A stretch of 64,000 bases of DNA from Hyunsoonleella jejuensis (GTDB lineage Bacteria; Bacteroidota; Bacteroidia; Flavobacteriales; Flavobacteriaceae): assembly GCF_900111025.1 (NCBI RefSeq), contig NZ_FOFN01000002.1, positions 310,001 through 374,000 of the forward strand. The letters run 5' to 3'. The notes below the pieces were generated by a model that saw only the letters and a program-made list of their open reading frames with translations, made no database searches and was not told the origin of the DNA. This document shows, piece by piece, positions 56,181 through 64,000 of the stretch; the first letter of the stretch is position 1; each line of letters starts with the position of its first letter. The translations under genes were made by a program, and so were the position numbers.

Positions 56181-57260
56181 ATGGCTAAAAGGAAAAAAAT
56201 AGTTTTTGTCTTACCTGATTTCACATCAGGAGGAGCAGAAAGGGTGATGTCTTTTGTAGCTCAAAATGTTTCTAAGCATAATTTTGAAGTATCACTTTGG
56301 GCTGCTGGTTTTAAAAAAAATACAACGTACAATTTAGATGGCCTAGATGTAACTTACTTCAATAAAGACAGAGTTTTAAAAGCTATACCATGCTTTTTCA
56401 ATTCGATTAGAAAAACTAAGCCAGATATAGTAATAAGCTCAATTGGACATGTCAATACAGTTATGGGTTTTCTATCATTATTATTTCCAAAAACCAAATT
56501 TGTTGGTAGAGTATCTAACGTAATTAGTGTAAGGAGTAATTACTTAAACGATAACGAGAAAACGTTTTTCAGTAGATTACCTTTAAGTAGGTTTGGCTAT
56601 AAATTTTTAGATATTATTCTTTGCCAATCTAGAGATATGTTTGACGATATGAAACTAAATTATAATATACCAGATGCTAAACTAAAGATTATTAATAATC
56701 CTATAAGTGATGGGTTTAAATTTAACGATAGAGAGTGGAAAAAAGGTGATACTATAAAATTTATTACCGTTGCTAGATTAAAAAAACAAAAAGGCCATGA
56801 AAGAATTGTAAATGTACTTTCTAAATTAGACCTTAACTACAAGTACACTATAATTGGGGATGGTCCAGAAAAAGAGCCGTTATTCGATAAAATAAAGGCT
56901 TATGGTATAGAAGATAAGGTAATCCATATTCCTTTTACTAAAAACGTTGCAGAGTATCTTCAGAAGTCTGACTTCTTTTTACAAGGGTCATATGTAGAAG
57001 GTTTTCCAAATTCTTTAATTGAAAGCTGTGCAGTCGGGACTCCTGTAATTGCTTTTAAAGCACCTGGTGGATTAAACGAAATAATAGAGAATGGTATTAA
57101 TGGACTAATTTCAAATGATGAAACCGAATATTTAGAAAATATTCATAAAGCTGTTTCAGAAATACAATGGAATTTAAAAAAAGTAAGCGAATCTGTAAAT
57201 ATCAAATTCAATAAAGAAACCATTATCAAAAATTATGAGGATTTTTTCAATAGTATTTGA
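56181..57260 (+). CDS. GT4 family glycosyltransferase (first)
   Basis: The 359-residue GT-B enzyme opens FVLPDFTSGGAERVMSFVAQ, and its C-terminal half has FITVARLKKQKGHERIV near residue 193, IIGDGPEKEPLFDKI and EGFPNSLIESCAVGTPVIAF with the donor-binding Glu pair. It adds a sugar to the lipid-linked repeat unit. The next gene is a related GT4, possibly after duplication. The donor and acceptor cannot be read from the sequence. Confidence 0.9.
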   Translation: MAKRKKIVFVLPDFTSGGAERVMSFVAQNVSKHNFEVSLWAAGFKKNTTYNLDGLDVTYFNKDRVLKAIPCFFNSIRKTKPDIVISSIGHVNTVMGFLSLLFPKTKFVGRVSNVISVRSNYLNDNEKTFFSRLPLSRFGYKFLDIILCQSRDMFDDMKLNYNIPDAKLKIINNPISDGFKFNDREWKKGDTIKFITVARLKKQKGHERIVNVLSKLDLNYKYTIIGDGPEKEPLFDKIKAYGIEDKVIHIPFTKNVAEYLQKSDFFLQGSYVEGFPNSLIESCAVGTPVIAFKAPGGLNEIIENGINGLISNDETEYLENIHKAVSEIQWNLKKVSESVNIKFNKETIIKNYEDFFNSI

Positions 57261-57326
57261 GTATAATTTATAATTCCAGAAACATTGCAAGATACATTTT
57301 TAGAAAATAAATCTAAACAAAATAAA

Positions 57327-58472
57327 ATGACATTAGGAATATTGATATATTCATTAGCTGGTGGTGGTGCAGAAAGAGTAGTTTCGCATTTGTTATCTTT
57401 TTGTATTGCAAACAAGATTGAAGTACATTTAATTTTAATGAATGATACTATTAAATATGAAGTACCTCAAAACATTAATATTCACTTCATAGAAAAATCT
57501 AATTCTAATGAAAGTGGTATCAACAAGACACTCAAAATTCCTTTTTTAGCTTTTAAGTATGCGAAACTCATAAAAAAATTAGGAATTACACATAGCTTAG
57601 GCTTCTTAACTAGACCTTCTTTTATAAATATTATTTCAATTAATCTCACAAAACACTCTTTTAAGATAATAACTAATGAACGTGCTTACCCTAGCTTACA
57701 GTATGGTTACAAAAATTTTCAATCTTTTTTCAATAAAAGGATGATAAAGCTTTTATATAAAAAATCCCATCTAGTTATTTCTAATTCTCAGGGCAATGCA
57801 AATGATTTAATTGAAAACTTCGGTGTCCCTAAAGATAAAATGAGGGTAATTCATAATCCAATAGATTTAGAAAAAATCAATACCATCAAACCTATCACCA
57901 ATTTTTTTGATGAAAAAAGCTTCAACATCGTTACATTAGGGAGACTTACCAAGGGAAAAAATCATACTATGCTTATAGAAGCTGTATATAGAACTAAAAA
58001 CTCTTCAATAAAACTTTACATCTTTGGATTAGGCGAACTTCAAAATGAATTGGAAGTGTTAATTGATAAATTAAATTTAAAAAATCAAGTAAAGTTAATG
58101 GGTTTTGACCCTAACCCCTACAAATACCTGAAATCTGCAGACTTATTTATTTTTGGTTCAAACCATGAAGGTTTTCCAAATGTTTTATTAGAAGCGATGT
58201 CTTGTGGTTTGCCTATATTAAGCACAAACTGTAAATCTGGGCCCGACGAGATTATGGAACTAAAAGATTTAAAAGATGACATAATGTTAACTGATTATGG
58301 TATTTTGGTACCAACTAATGACGTCAGATTAATGACCAAAGGCATTAACTACTTCAAATCTAACAAAGGCTTTCTAAAAAGCTGCAAAAGGAATGTTCTT
58401 AAGCGTTCCAATGATTTTAAAAAGAACAAAGTATTAAATGAATATATCAATGTAATACGTGAATCTCACTAA
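57327..58472 (+). CDS. GT4 family glycosyltransferase (second)
   Basis: I use the ATG giving MTLGILIYSLAGGGAERVVS, as the longer frame begins at a TTG inside the intergenic gap. The 381-residue GT-B protein has NIVTLGRLTKGKNHTMLIEA near residue 200, the LYIFGLGELQNELEVLI strand, and GSNHEGFPNVLLEAMSCGLP near residue 278. The GGGAERV start resembles the preceding transferase. It is followed by the second asnB, consistent with one operon. Confidence 0.9.
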   Translation: MTLGILIYSLAGGGAERVVSHLLSFCIANKIEVHLILMNDTIKYEVPQNINIHFIEKSNSNESGINKTLKIPFLAFKYAKLIKKLGITHSLGFLTRPSFINIISINLTKHSFKIITNERAYPSLQYGYKNFQSFFNKRMIKLLYKKSHLVISNSQGNANDLIENFGVPKDKMRVIHNPIDLEKINTIKPITNFFDEKSFNIVTLGRLTKGKNHTMLIEAVYRTKNSSIKLYIFGLGELQNELEVLIDKLNLKNQVKLMGFDPNPYKYLKSADLFIFGSNHEGFPNVLLEAMSCGLPILSTNCKSGPDEIMELKDLKDDIMLTDYGILVPTNDVRLMTKGINYFKSNKGFLKSCKRNVLKRSNDFKKNKVLNEYINVIRESH

Positions 58473-58492
58473 TTACATATAAAATTACACCC

Positions 58493-60391
58493 ATGTGCGG
58501 AATTAACGGAATAATTAAAAAAAACAGCTATAACGAATCAGATATCCTATCAACGCTCACCAAAATGAATGATTTGATAATTCATAGAGGACCTGACGAG
58601 GATGGGTTTTTGGCAGTGGAGCAAGATAACTATGCCATCGGTATGGCAATGAGACGATTATCTATTATAGATTTAACTTCTGGAAAACAGCCCATTTACT
58701 CTGATGATAAGAAAATAGTAATCGTTTTTAATGGTGAAATTTACAACTATAGAACTTTAAAGTCTGATTTAGAGGCTTCTGGAGTAAAATTTAAAACCAC
58801 AAGTGATACCGAAGTCATTCTAAAACTTTATGAAAAACATGGTGTAGCATCTTTTAAATGGCTAGATGGCATGTATGGTTTTAGCATCTTCGATAAAAAC
58901 ATCAATAAACTTTTTATAGCGCGAGATTTTTTTGGTGAAAAACCACTTTATTATACCAATACAAATACAGAGTTCCTTTGGGCATCAGAATTAAAATCTA
59001 TTGTGGATGTATTGCCTATTAAGCCAGAAATTTCTAAAAAAGGGCTTAATTTATTTTTAAGGTTAACTTATGTGCCGGCTCCTTACACCATTTATGATAA
59101 TATCTATAAACTTGAAGCTAATCATTATATTGAATATGATTTTGAAAATCATGATTTTACGATAGCTGAGATACATCAGGAAATAAAACCAAAAGAACAT
59201 CCAATTTCATTTGATGAAGCCAAAAGGAAAGTAAAAGACTTAGTTTACGAAAGTGTGGAGAGTAGATCTATTGCCGATGTACCTTTAGGAACGTTCTTGT
59301 CTGGTGGTGTTGATTCTTCTATAGTCTCGCTGTGTTTATCGCAATCGGCAAATAAAAAAATAGAAACATTTTCTATTGGGTTTTCGGAAGCTAAGAAAGA
59401 TGAAACCGATAAGTCTCAAGTAGTGGCTAAAATGATTGATAGTAATCATCATGAATTTAAAATTGGTGAAAACGATTTAAAGGATAACATACATGACATT
59501 CTTTTAAATTTTGATGAGCCGTTTTCTGATACAGCCGCACTACCCACCTATTTTGTATCTAAAAAAACAAAAGATTACGTTAAAGTAGCATTGACAGGAG
59601 ATGGTGGCGATGAAGTTTTTGGAGGATATAACAAATATTACGTAGGGAAAATGAACAGCAGGTACACTAACCTCGTACCACAAACTATTCATAATGTTCT
59701 ATTAAAATCTTCTGCATTTCTATTGGCCACAAAAGACGATAACAGAGGAAAACGATTTAAAATTAAAAAAATGCTTAAAGCTATTGATTATCAAGGTAAT
59801 TCCTATTGGGATATTATTTCATTAGCAAATACTGAGGATGAACTAGCTGAAATCTTAAACCCCAACATGTATGAAGATTGTCTGTTTGCAGATTATAAGG
59901 ATAAATTAGAATCTGATAAAGTAGAAACACTTACCGATTTTAGACACGTAGATAAAATTTTAAGTTTAGAGGGTGGAATGCTTGCCAAAGTTGACAGAAC
60001 CAGCATGCAAAATTCTCTAGAATGTAGAGCGCCTTTCTTAAATAAGAAAATATGGGATTATACAAATACCCTTCCAGAAAAATTCTTAATGAATGGATGG
60101 AATAAAAAATACATACTTAAAGAAGCCTTTAAAGATCAATTCCCTGACGAGTTTTTAGAGAAAAGTAAAATGGGGTTTGGTTCCCCCGTGGGAAACTGGT
60201 TAAAGTCTAGTTTAAGAAAGGAACTAGAGTCTTATATTGAACCAAAATACCTGTCTGAACAAGGTATATTTAATTTAGATACTGTAATACCTTTAGTAAA
60301 AAATCATTTAAACAGCAAACGCGATAATACATTTAGAGTTTGGGCATTTTATTGTTTCCAAAAATGGTACAGTAATGTCTATTTAAAGTAA
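58493..60391 (+). CDS. asnB: AsnB-type glutamine amidotransferase (polysaccharide-locus copy 2)
   Basis: The 632-residue protein has the class II glutaminase domain with Cys2 (MCGINGIIKK), IHRGPDEDGFLAV near residue 33 and NGEIYNYRTL. The synthetase domain has the PP-loop LSGGVDSSIVSLCLS near residue 266 and LTGDGGDEVFGGYNKYYVG near residue 362. It lies between two glycosyltransferase genes within the operon, a position typical of polymer-modifying amidotransferases. Amide transfer to a hexuronic acid is suggested by the flanking dehydrogenase genes. It differs from copy 1, so the two may have different acceptors. Confidence 0.88.
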   Translation: MCGINGIIKKNSYNESDILSTLTKMNDLIIHRGPDEDGFLAVEQDNYAIGMAMRRLSIIDLTSGKQPIYSDDKKIVIVFNGEIYNYRTLKSDLEASGVKFKTTSDTEVILKLYEKHGVASFKWLDGMYGFSIFDKNINKLFIARDFFGEKPLYYTNTNTEFLWASELKSIVDVLPIKPEISKKGLNLFLRLTYVPAPYTIYDNIYKLEANHYIEYDFENHDFTIAEIHQEIKPKEHPISFDEAKRKVKDLVYESVESRSIADVPLGTFLSGGVDSSIVSLCLSQSANKKIETFSIGFSEAKKDETDKSQVVAKMIDSNHHEFKIGENDLKDNIHDILLNFDEPFSDTAALPTYFVSKKTKDYVKVALTGDGGDEVFGGYNKYYVGKMNSRYTNLVPQTIHNVLLKSSAFLLATKDDNRGKRFKIKKMLKAIDYQGNSYWDIISLANTEDELAEILNPNMYEDCLFADYKDKLESDKVETLTDFRHVDKILSLEGGMLAKVDRTSMQNSLECRAPFLNKKIWDYTNTLPEKFLMNGWNKKYILKEAFKDQFPDEFLEKSKMGFGSPVGNWLKSSLRKELESYIEPKYLSEQGIFNLDTVIPLVKNHLNSKRDNTFRVWAFYCFQKWYSNVYLK

Positions 60392-60418
60392 AACCATTTA
60401 GTTTCTAAATTAACACTA

Positions 60419-61552
60419 ATGAGCAAAAAAAGAATTTTAATTGTTTCATCCTTAGGGAATTCACTAACCAATTTTAGGGGAGATTTTATAAAAAGTCTTG
60501 TAGCAAATGGGTACGAAGTATATGCAGGTGCACCAGAGTTTACTCCCGAAAAACACAAGGATATTGAGTGTTTAGGTGCAGTTCCTGTAACTTACAATTT
60601 ACAAAGAACAGGCTTAAATCCTTTTGTAGATTTTAAGACAATTTTAGAACTCAAAAGACTTATTCGAGATAAGAAAATAGATTTAGTTTTCCCTTATACC
60701 ATAAAGCCTGTAATATATAGTTCAATAGCTGCAAACATGTGCAAAACCCCTGTGGTTTCGCTTATCACAGGTCTAGGTTTTACTTTTACAGGCTTATCGC
60801 TTAAATCAAAAGTATTACAGAGGCTTAATGAGTTTTTGTATAAGCGTTCTATTAGAAAAAATAAAGTAGTTGTATTTCAAAATGTTGATGATAGAAATTT
60901 ATTTATAAAGAGAAAAATCTTAACAAAGAAAACAAAAACCGAGATTGTTAGCGGATCTGGAGTAAATTTAAATCAATTTAAATTTAGAAAAAACTTAAAA
61001 ACCAACGGGATAACTAGCTTTATTATAGTAACACGATTAATTCGTGAAAAAGGCACATCGCTCTTTATTGATGCTGCTAAGATTTTAAAGCAAAAATACC
61101 CCAACACTGAATTTCATATTATTGGTGCTCCTGGAAATTCCCCTTCAGCAGTTAAAATAGAGGAATTAGATGCATTACATAAGAAGGGTACCGTTGTATA
61201 TCATGGGGCACAGTCAAATATTTGGGAACATTTATCAGAAAGAGATGTCTTTGTTTTACCTACGTATTATAGAGAGGGCGTACCCAGATCAATTCTTGAA
61301 GCTTTATCTGTAGGTATGCCCATTATTACAACAGATACACCTGGGTGCAGGGAAACTGTAATAGAAGCAGAAAACGGTTTTTTAATACCTACACGGAATT
61401 TAGAGGCATTAGTTAAGGCAATGGAATTTTTTATTGCCAACCCTACGCAACTTACCCAAATGGGTGTAAACAGTAGAGCCTATGCTGAAAGAAGGTTTGA
61501 TGTAAATATTATAAACAACGACCTATTAAACATTATTGATGGTGTTATTTAA
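60419..61552 (+). CDS. GT4 family glycosyltransferase (third, PglA-like)
   Basis: The 377-residue enzyme has the N-terminal region ILIVSSLGNSLTNFRGDFIK and VFPYTIKPVIYSSIAANMC typical of PglA/WbpY-like transferases acting early on undecaprenyl-linked amino sugars. The C-terminal half has FIIVTRLIREKGTSLFIDAA near residue 202 and REGVPRSILEALSVGMPIIT near residue 290. It would attach a sugar to the first residue made by the PglC-like transferase. It is the last rightward gene of the operon. Confidence 0.87.
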   Translation: MSKKRILIVSSLGNSLTNFRGDFIKSLVANGYEVYAGAPEFTPEKHKDIECLGAVPVTYNLQRTGLNPFVDFKTILELKRLIRDKKIDLVFPYTIKPVIYSSIAANMCKTPVVSLITGLGFTFTGLSLKSKVLQRLNEFLYKRSIRKNKVVVFQNVDDRNLFIKRKILTKKTKTEIVSGSGVNLNQFKFRKNLKTNGITSFIIVTRLIREKGTSLFIDAAKILKQKYPNTEFHIIGAPGNSPSAVKIEELDALHKKGTVVYHGAQSNIWEHLSERDVFVLPTYYREGVPRSILEALSVGMPIITTDTPGCRETVIEAENGFLIPTRNLEALVKAMEFFIANPTQLTQMGVNSRAYAERRFDVNIINNDLLNIIDGVI

Positions 61553-61669
61553 TATGAAACAAACTTTTATATTTCAATTCATTTAAACATAAGCTTTATA
61601 AATTTCAGAGCAACCTTTGAAAACTACTCTTAATATTTACAAATGTTTTACTTCTTTAATAACACTTCA

Positions 61670-62704
61670 TTAGGCTACTAATCTTGCAAAATTAAAAAGT
61701 GAATTGCCTTTTACGGCTAAGAAAAGTAATATTCTATTATTAAATATTGGAATCAGAATCTTATTATATAACTTGCTTGTTCTTATTTCTCCATGCTCAG
61801 AGGTTATGGGGTATGCGTTCATTTCTTTAAGCCTCAATAATATATTTTTTAATTCTTTAACGTTTAAGCGGCACTTAAAAGCCTTTATAAATATAGAGAA
61901 AGTCCACATATGCTGTTTACGCTTAAGTTTTTTTACCACTTCTTCATAATGTAAGAAATTTGAATGTTTCAAACCCTTAATCAAAGCATCGTATTCCTCG
62001 ACTGCAGTAATTAAATCTTTAATATATTTTCGCATATGTACTGTGTCGCTATTTCTACTGGCAGAATCCTCAACAATAACATACCTATGAACATCAAAAT
62101 TAATTTTAGAAATTCTTTTCGCTCTTAATAGTAATCTTGCTGTAAAATTAACGTCTTGCACAAACCTATCATGTGGAAACTTTAATCCACTTTCTAATAA
62201 AAAAGTTCTTTTAGTTATATACCACCACACTTCAGTTCTAAAATTATGTCTTGCAATGCATTCCTTACCATTTATAACATCTAAGGATATATCTTGGATA
62301 TTTTGGGTGGTAGTGTTTGGCATAAAATGATCAGCGCCAATTTCTTTAGTGTTAAAACACAACATCTCAAGACGGTTAATTTTGCATAATTCAATAAGGC
62401 GCTTTAATACGTTTTTGGCTATATAGTCATCAGCATCTAAAAAGTATATATAGTCGCCTTTTGAAAACTCTATGCCGGCATTTCGCGCCGCCCCAGATCC
62501 TGCATTTTTTTGATAATATAAATGAATATTTTTATACTTTTTAGCATATTGTTTAACGATTGACTGACTAAGATCAGTACTGCCATCATCAACAACTATT
62601 ATCTCATATTCAGATAATTTCAAGTCCTGATTTAATAAACTCGTTAAACAACGCTTTATTTGTTCCTCATTATTGTAAATAGGTATTATTATACTTAATT
62701 CCAT
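61670..62704 (-). CDS. GT2 family glycosyltransferase
   Basis: The 344-residue GT-A enzyme starts MELSIIIPIYNNEEQIKRCL; the longer frame begins with TTG. It shows the nucleotide-binding EIIVVDDGSTDLSQSIVKQY near residue 34, AGSGAARNAGIEFSKGDYIY, and the DxD motif in FLDADDYIAKNVL near residue 92. The middle has RHNFRTEVWWYITKRTFLLE. It is convergent with the GT4 operon and first of a leftward group that reaches the window edge. Its substrate is unknown. Confidence 0.9.
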   Translation of the reverse strand: MELSIIIPIYNNEEQIKRCLTSLLNQDLKLSEYEIIVVDDGSTDLSQSIVKQYAKKYKNIHLYYQKNAGSGAARNAGIEFSKGDYIYFLDADDYIAKNVLKRLIELCKINRLEMLCFNTKEIGADHFMPNTTTQNIQDISLDVINGKECIARHNFRTEVWWYITKRTFLLESGLKFPHDRFVQDVNFTARLLLRAKRISKINFDVHRYVIVEDSASRNSDTVHMRKYIKDLITAVEEYDALIKGLKHSNFLHYEEVVKKLKRKQHMWTFSIFIKAFKCRLNVKELKNILLRLKEMNAYPITSEHGEIRTSKLYNKILIPIFNNRILLFLAVKGNSLFNFARLVA

Positions 62705-62743
62705 TAACAATTTTTTAAATTATCCATCCATATGAAGTAACTA

Positions 62744-63514
62744 TTACCTCCCCAAATATCCACCGTCTACAGGAATAATAGTTCCTGTAATGTAATCGCT
62801 TGCTGATGAAGCTAAAAATACCGTTAGCCCCTTCAAATCATCACCGTTGCCCCATCTTTTCATCGGTACTCTCATAAACACTTCGTCGGTTCTTTTTTTG
62901 TCATTAATTATACCAACATTCAATTGGGTGTCCATATAACCAGGAGCAATACCATTTACGCAAATTCCCTTAGCTGCCCAATCATTAGAAAGTGCTTTCG
63001 TTAATTGGCTAACACCTCCCTTTGATGCAGCATAAGCAGGTATCGTAATTCCACCTAAAAAGCTCATAAGTGAGGCTATATTTATAATTTTCCCTCCGCC
63101 ATTTTCCAACATGGTGTTTCCAGCATATTTGCAATAATAAAATGTTGCATCCAAGTTTATAGCGATTACTTTGCTCCATTCTTCCTCTGGAAAGTCTTCA
63201 CTAGGATATCTTCTTTGGATACCTGCAGAATTTATTAAAATATCAACAGTTCCATTAAGTATATCTAACGATTTGCTGTATGAAGCCTTAATTTCTTCTA
63301 ATTTGCTAACGTCTGCTTTTATAGCACTAACGTTTAGACCATCCTTCTTAAAGTTTTCGCACATTTCAAAAACACGGTCATCATAATCAATTACCACGGT
63401 TTGCGCACCTGCTTGAGATATAGCTTCTACCATGGCTTTACCAAGGTCTCCAGCGCCTCCAACTACGATTGCCTTTTTCCCCTGTAAACTAAATTTTTCT
63501 AAAATATTTTGCAT
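62744..63514 (-). CDS. KduD-like SDR oxidoreductase
   Basis: The 256-residue classical SDR has VVGGAGDLGKAMVEAISQA near residue 17, INSAGIQRRYPSEDFPEEE near residue 95, catalytic Ser in INIASLMSFLGG, and Tyr-x3-Lys in AYAASKGGVSQL, ending GTIIPVDGGYLGR. The sequence is close to 2-dehydro-3-deoxy-D-gluconate or 5-keto-4-deoxyuronate pathway dehydrogenases (KduD), which act in uronate breakdown. Such a role would fit the nearby lyase-like protein, but a different sugar alcohol is equally possible. Confidence 0.82.
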   Translation of the reverse strand: MQNILEKFSLQGKKAIVVGGAGDLGKAMVEAISQAGAQTVVIDYDDRVFEMCENFKKDGLNVSAIKADVSKLEEIKASYSKSLDILNGTVDILINSAGIQRRYPSEDFPEEEWSKVIAINLDATFYYCKYAGNTMLENGGGKIINIASLMSFLGGITIPAYAASKGGVSQLTKALSNDWAAKGICVNGIAPGYMDTQLNVGIINDKKRTDEVFMRVPMKRWGNGDDLKGLTVFLASSASDYITGTIIPVDGGYLGR

Positions 63515-63596
63515 TATACTATTTTTAAATATCTGTTTTTTCTTATTTGATTTAAACTACTAGGTATTTGTATTTGCTACATTAAAAACACGTGAA

Positions 63597-64000
63597 TCAG
63601 TCAAAAATGTAATCATCCGTATTCCATGGTTTTAACCATTCAATAACCATATCATTACCGTTAGGATCAGTGATTTTAAGCGAGCTTTTTATATCTTCTA
63701 TAGTTTGGTTTATTTCGAAAATAGAATCTGCGGCCGTGTAAATTCTATATAAAACCTGTCTTTCGGTCCCTACAAACTCTTCTTTTACAGTATCCCCTGC
63801 TTTAAATCGTTCTACCACAAAATGAACATTTTTATGGGATTTCATCTCCTCTAGGCCTTCAATAGTTTCAATCTTACCACTTTTTAAAAGCACCCATATT
63901 GAACAGGCTATCTTACCTCTCAACATATAATCGTTTTGTTCAGAAAAATTGTCTTCTCCAAAAACACCTGTAAGGGCATAATTAATAAGCATTTTTCTAT
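63597..64000 (-). CDS. possible ATP-grasp domain protein, C-terminal part only
   Basis: The frame is open to the window edge, so only the last 133 codons are seen and the start lies outside. The visible part has HFVVERFKAGDTVKEEF, then RQVLYRIYTAADSIFEINQT and IEDIKSSLKITDPNGNDM, a layout like the C-terminal lid of ATP-grasp ligases and carboxylases. No P-loop or grasp core is visible, so the class is a guess. It is the most upstream of three leftward genes. If a ligase, it might attach an amino acid or other acid to a sugar. Confidence 0.5.
   Translation of the reverse strand, partial: RKMLINYALTGVFGEDNFSEQNDYMLRGKIACSIWVLLKSGKIETIEGLEEMKSHKNVHFVVERFKAGDTVKEEFVGTERQVLYRIYTAADSIFEINQTIEDIKSSLKITDPNGNDMVIEWLKPWNTDDYIFD

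Noticed and set aside
1-64000. CRISPR arrays, insertion sequences, phage genes, tRNA and rRNA genes
   Set aside because: I found no regularly spaced repeats, transposase or integrase frames, or cloverleaf/rRNA-like sequences by eye; small tRNAs could still be missed without a scan.

Overview
The window is AT-rich chromosomal DNA from a member of the Bacteroidota, most likely a marine Flavobacteriaceae species. Supporting signs are a PorX-type regulator of type IX secretion, a fused LpxC-FabZ enzyme, a bifunctional HisB, a SusC-like TonB-dependent receptor, weak Shine-Dalgarno sites, and several upstream boxes of the Bacteroidota type (TAnnTTTG). I see no insertion sequence, prophage, CRISPR array, tRNA or rRNA. 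The genus cannot be fixed from the sequence alone.

Region 1 (1-6300) holds mixed housekeeping genes: the edge of a DUF72 protein, a cation transporter, a DUF2461 protein, a small MscS channel, Dps, a divergent TruA-like pseudouridine synthase and two membrane proteins of unknown role. Region 2 (6414-13900) is a complete histidine operon read leftward in the order hisG-D-C-B-H-A-F-IE. It is preceded by a short His-rich leader peptide and an intrinsic terminator, a classical attenuator layout. Palindromic repeats sit in several of its intergenic gaps. Region 3 (13994-25500) carries a prohibitin-like and VWA membrane protein pair, fabG, a small lipoprotein, and a lipid A/EF-P/sucD group (lpxD, lpxC-fabZ, lpxA, efp, a second lpxD-like gene, sucD), followed by an HD-domain hydrolase. 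Region 4 (25575-32645) has porX, tsaE, a small secreted peptide gene overlapping a membrane protein gene, a TonB-dependent receptor, alanine dehydrogenase and a DUF4258-type protein.

Region 5 (32638-64000) is dominated by a surface polysaccharide locus of Wzx/Wzy type. It contains a phosphoglycosyl transferase, two 4,6-dehydratase-like proteins, an aminotransferase, Wza and Wzc export/kinase proteins, two nucleotide-sugar epimerases, two nucleotide-sugar dehydrogenases, a flippase, a polymerase/ligase, four glycosyltransferases and two AsnB-type amidotransferases. Proline dehydrogenase and aroB are embedded among them. A secreted lipoprotein resembling pectate lyases sits inside the locus, flanked by long gene-free AT-rich gaps. 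The combination of two UDP-sugar dehydrogenases, two AsnB proteins and a polysaccharide lyase suggests a polymer rich in uronic acids that may be partly amidated; this is inference. The last 2.3 kb holds a GT2 transferase, a KduD-like SDR and a truncated ATP-grasp-like protein, all read leftward and running off the edge.
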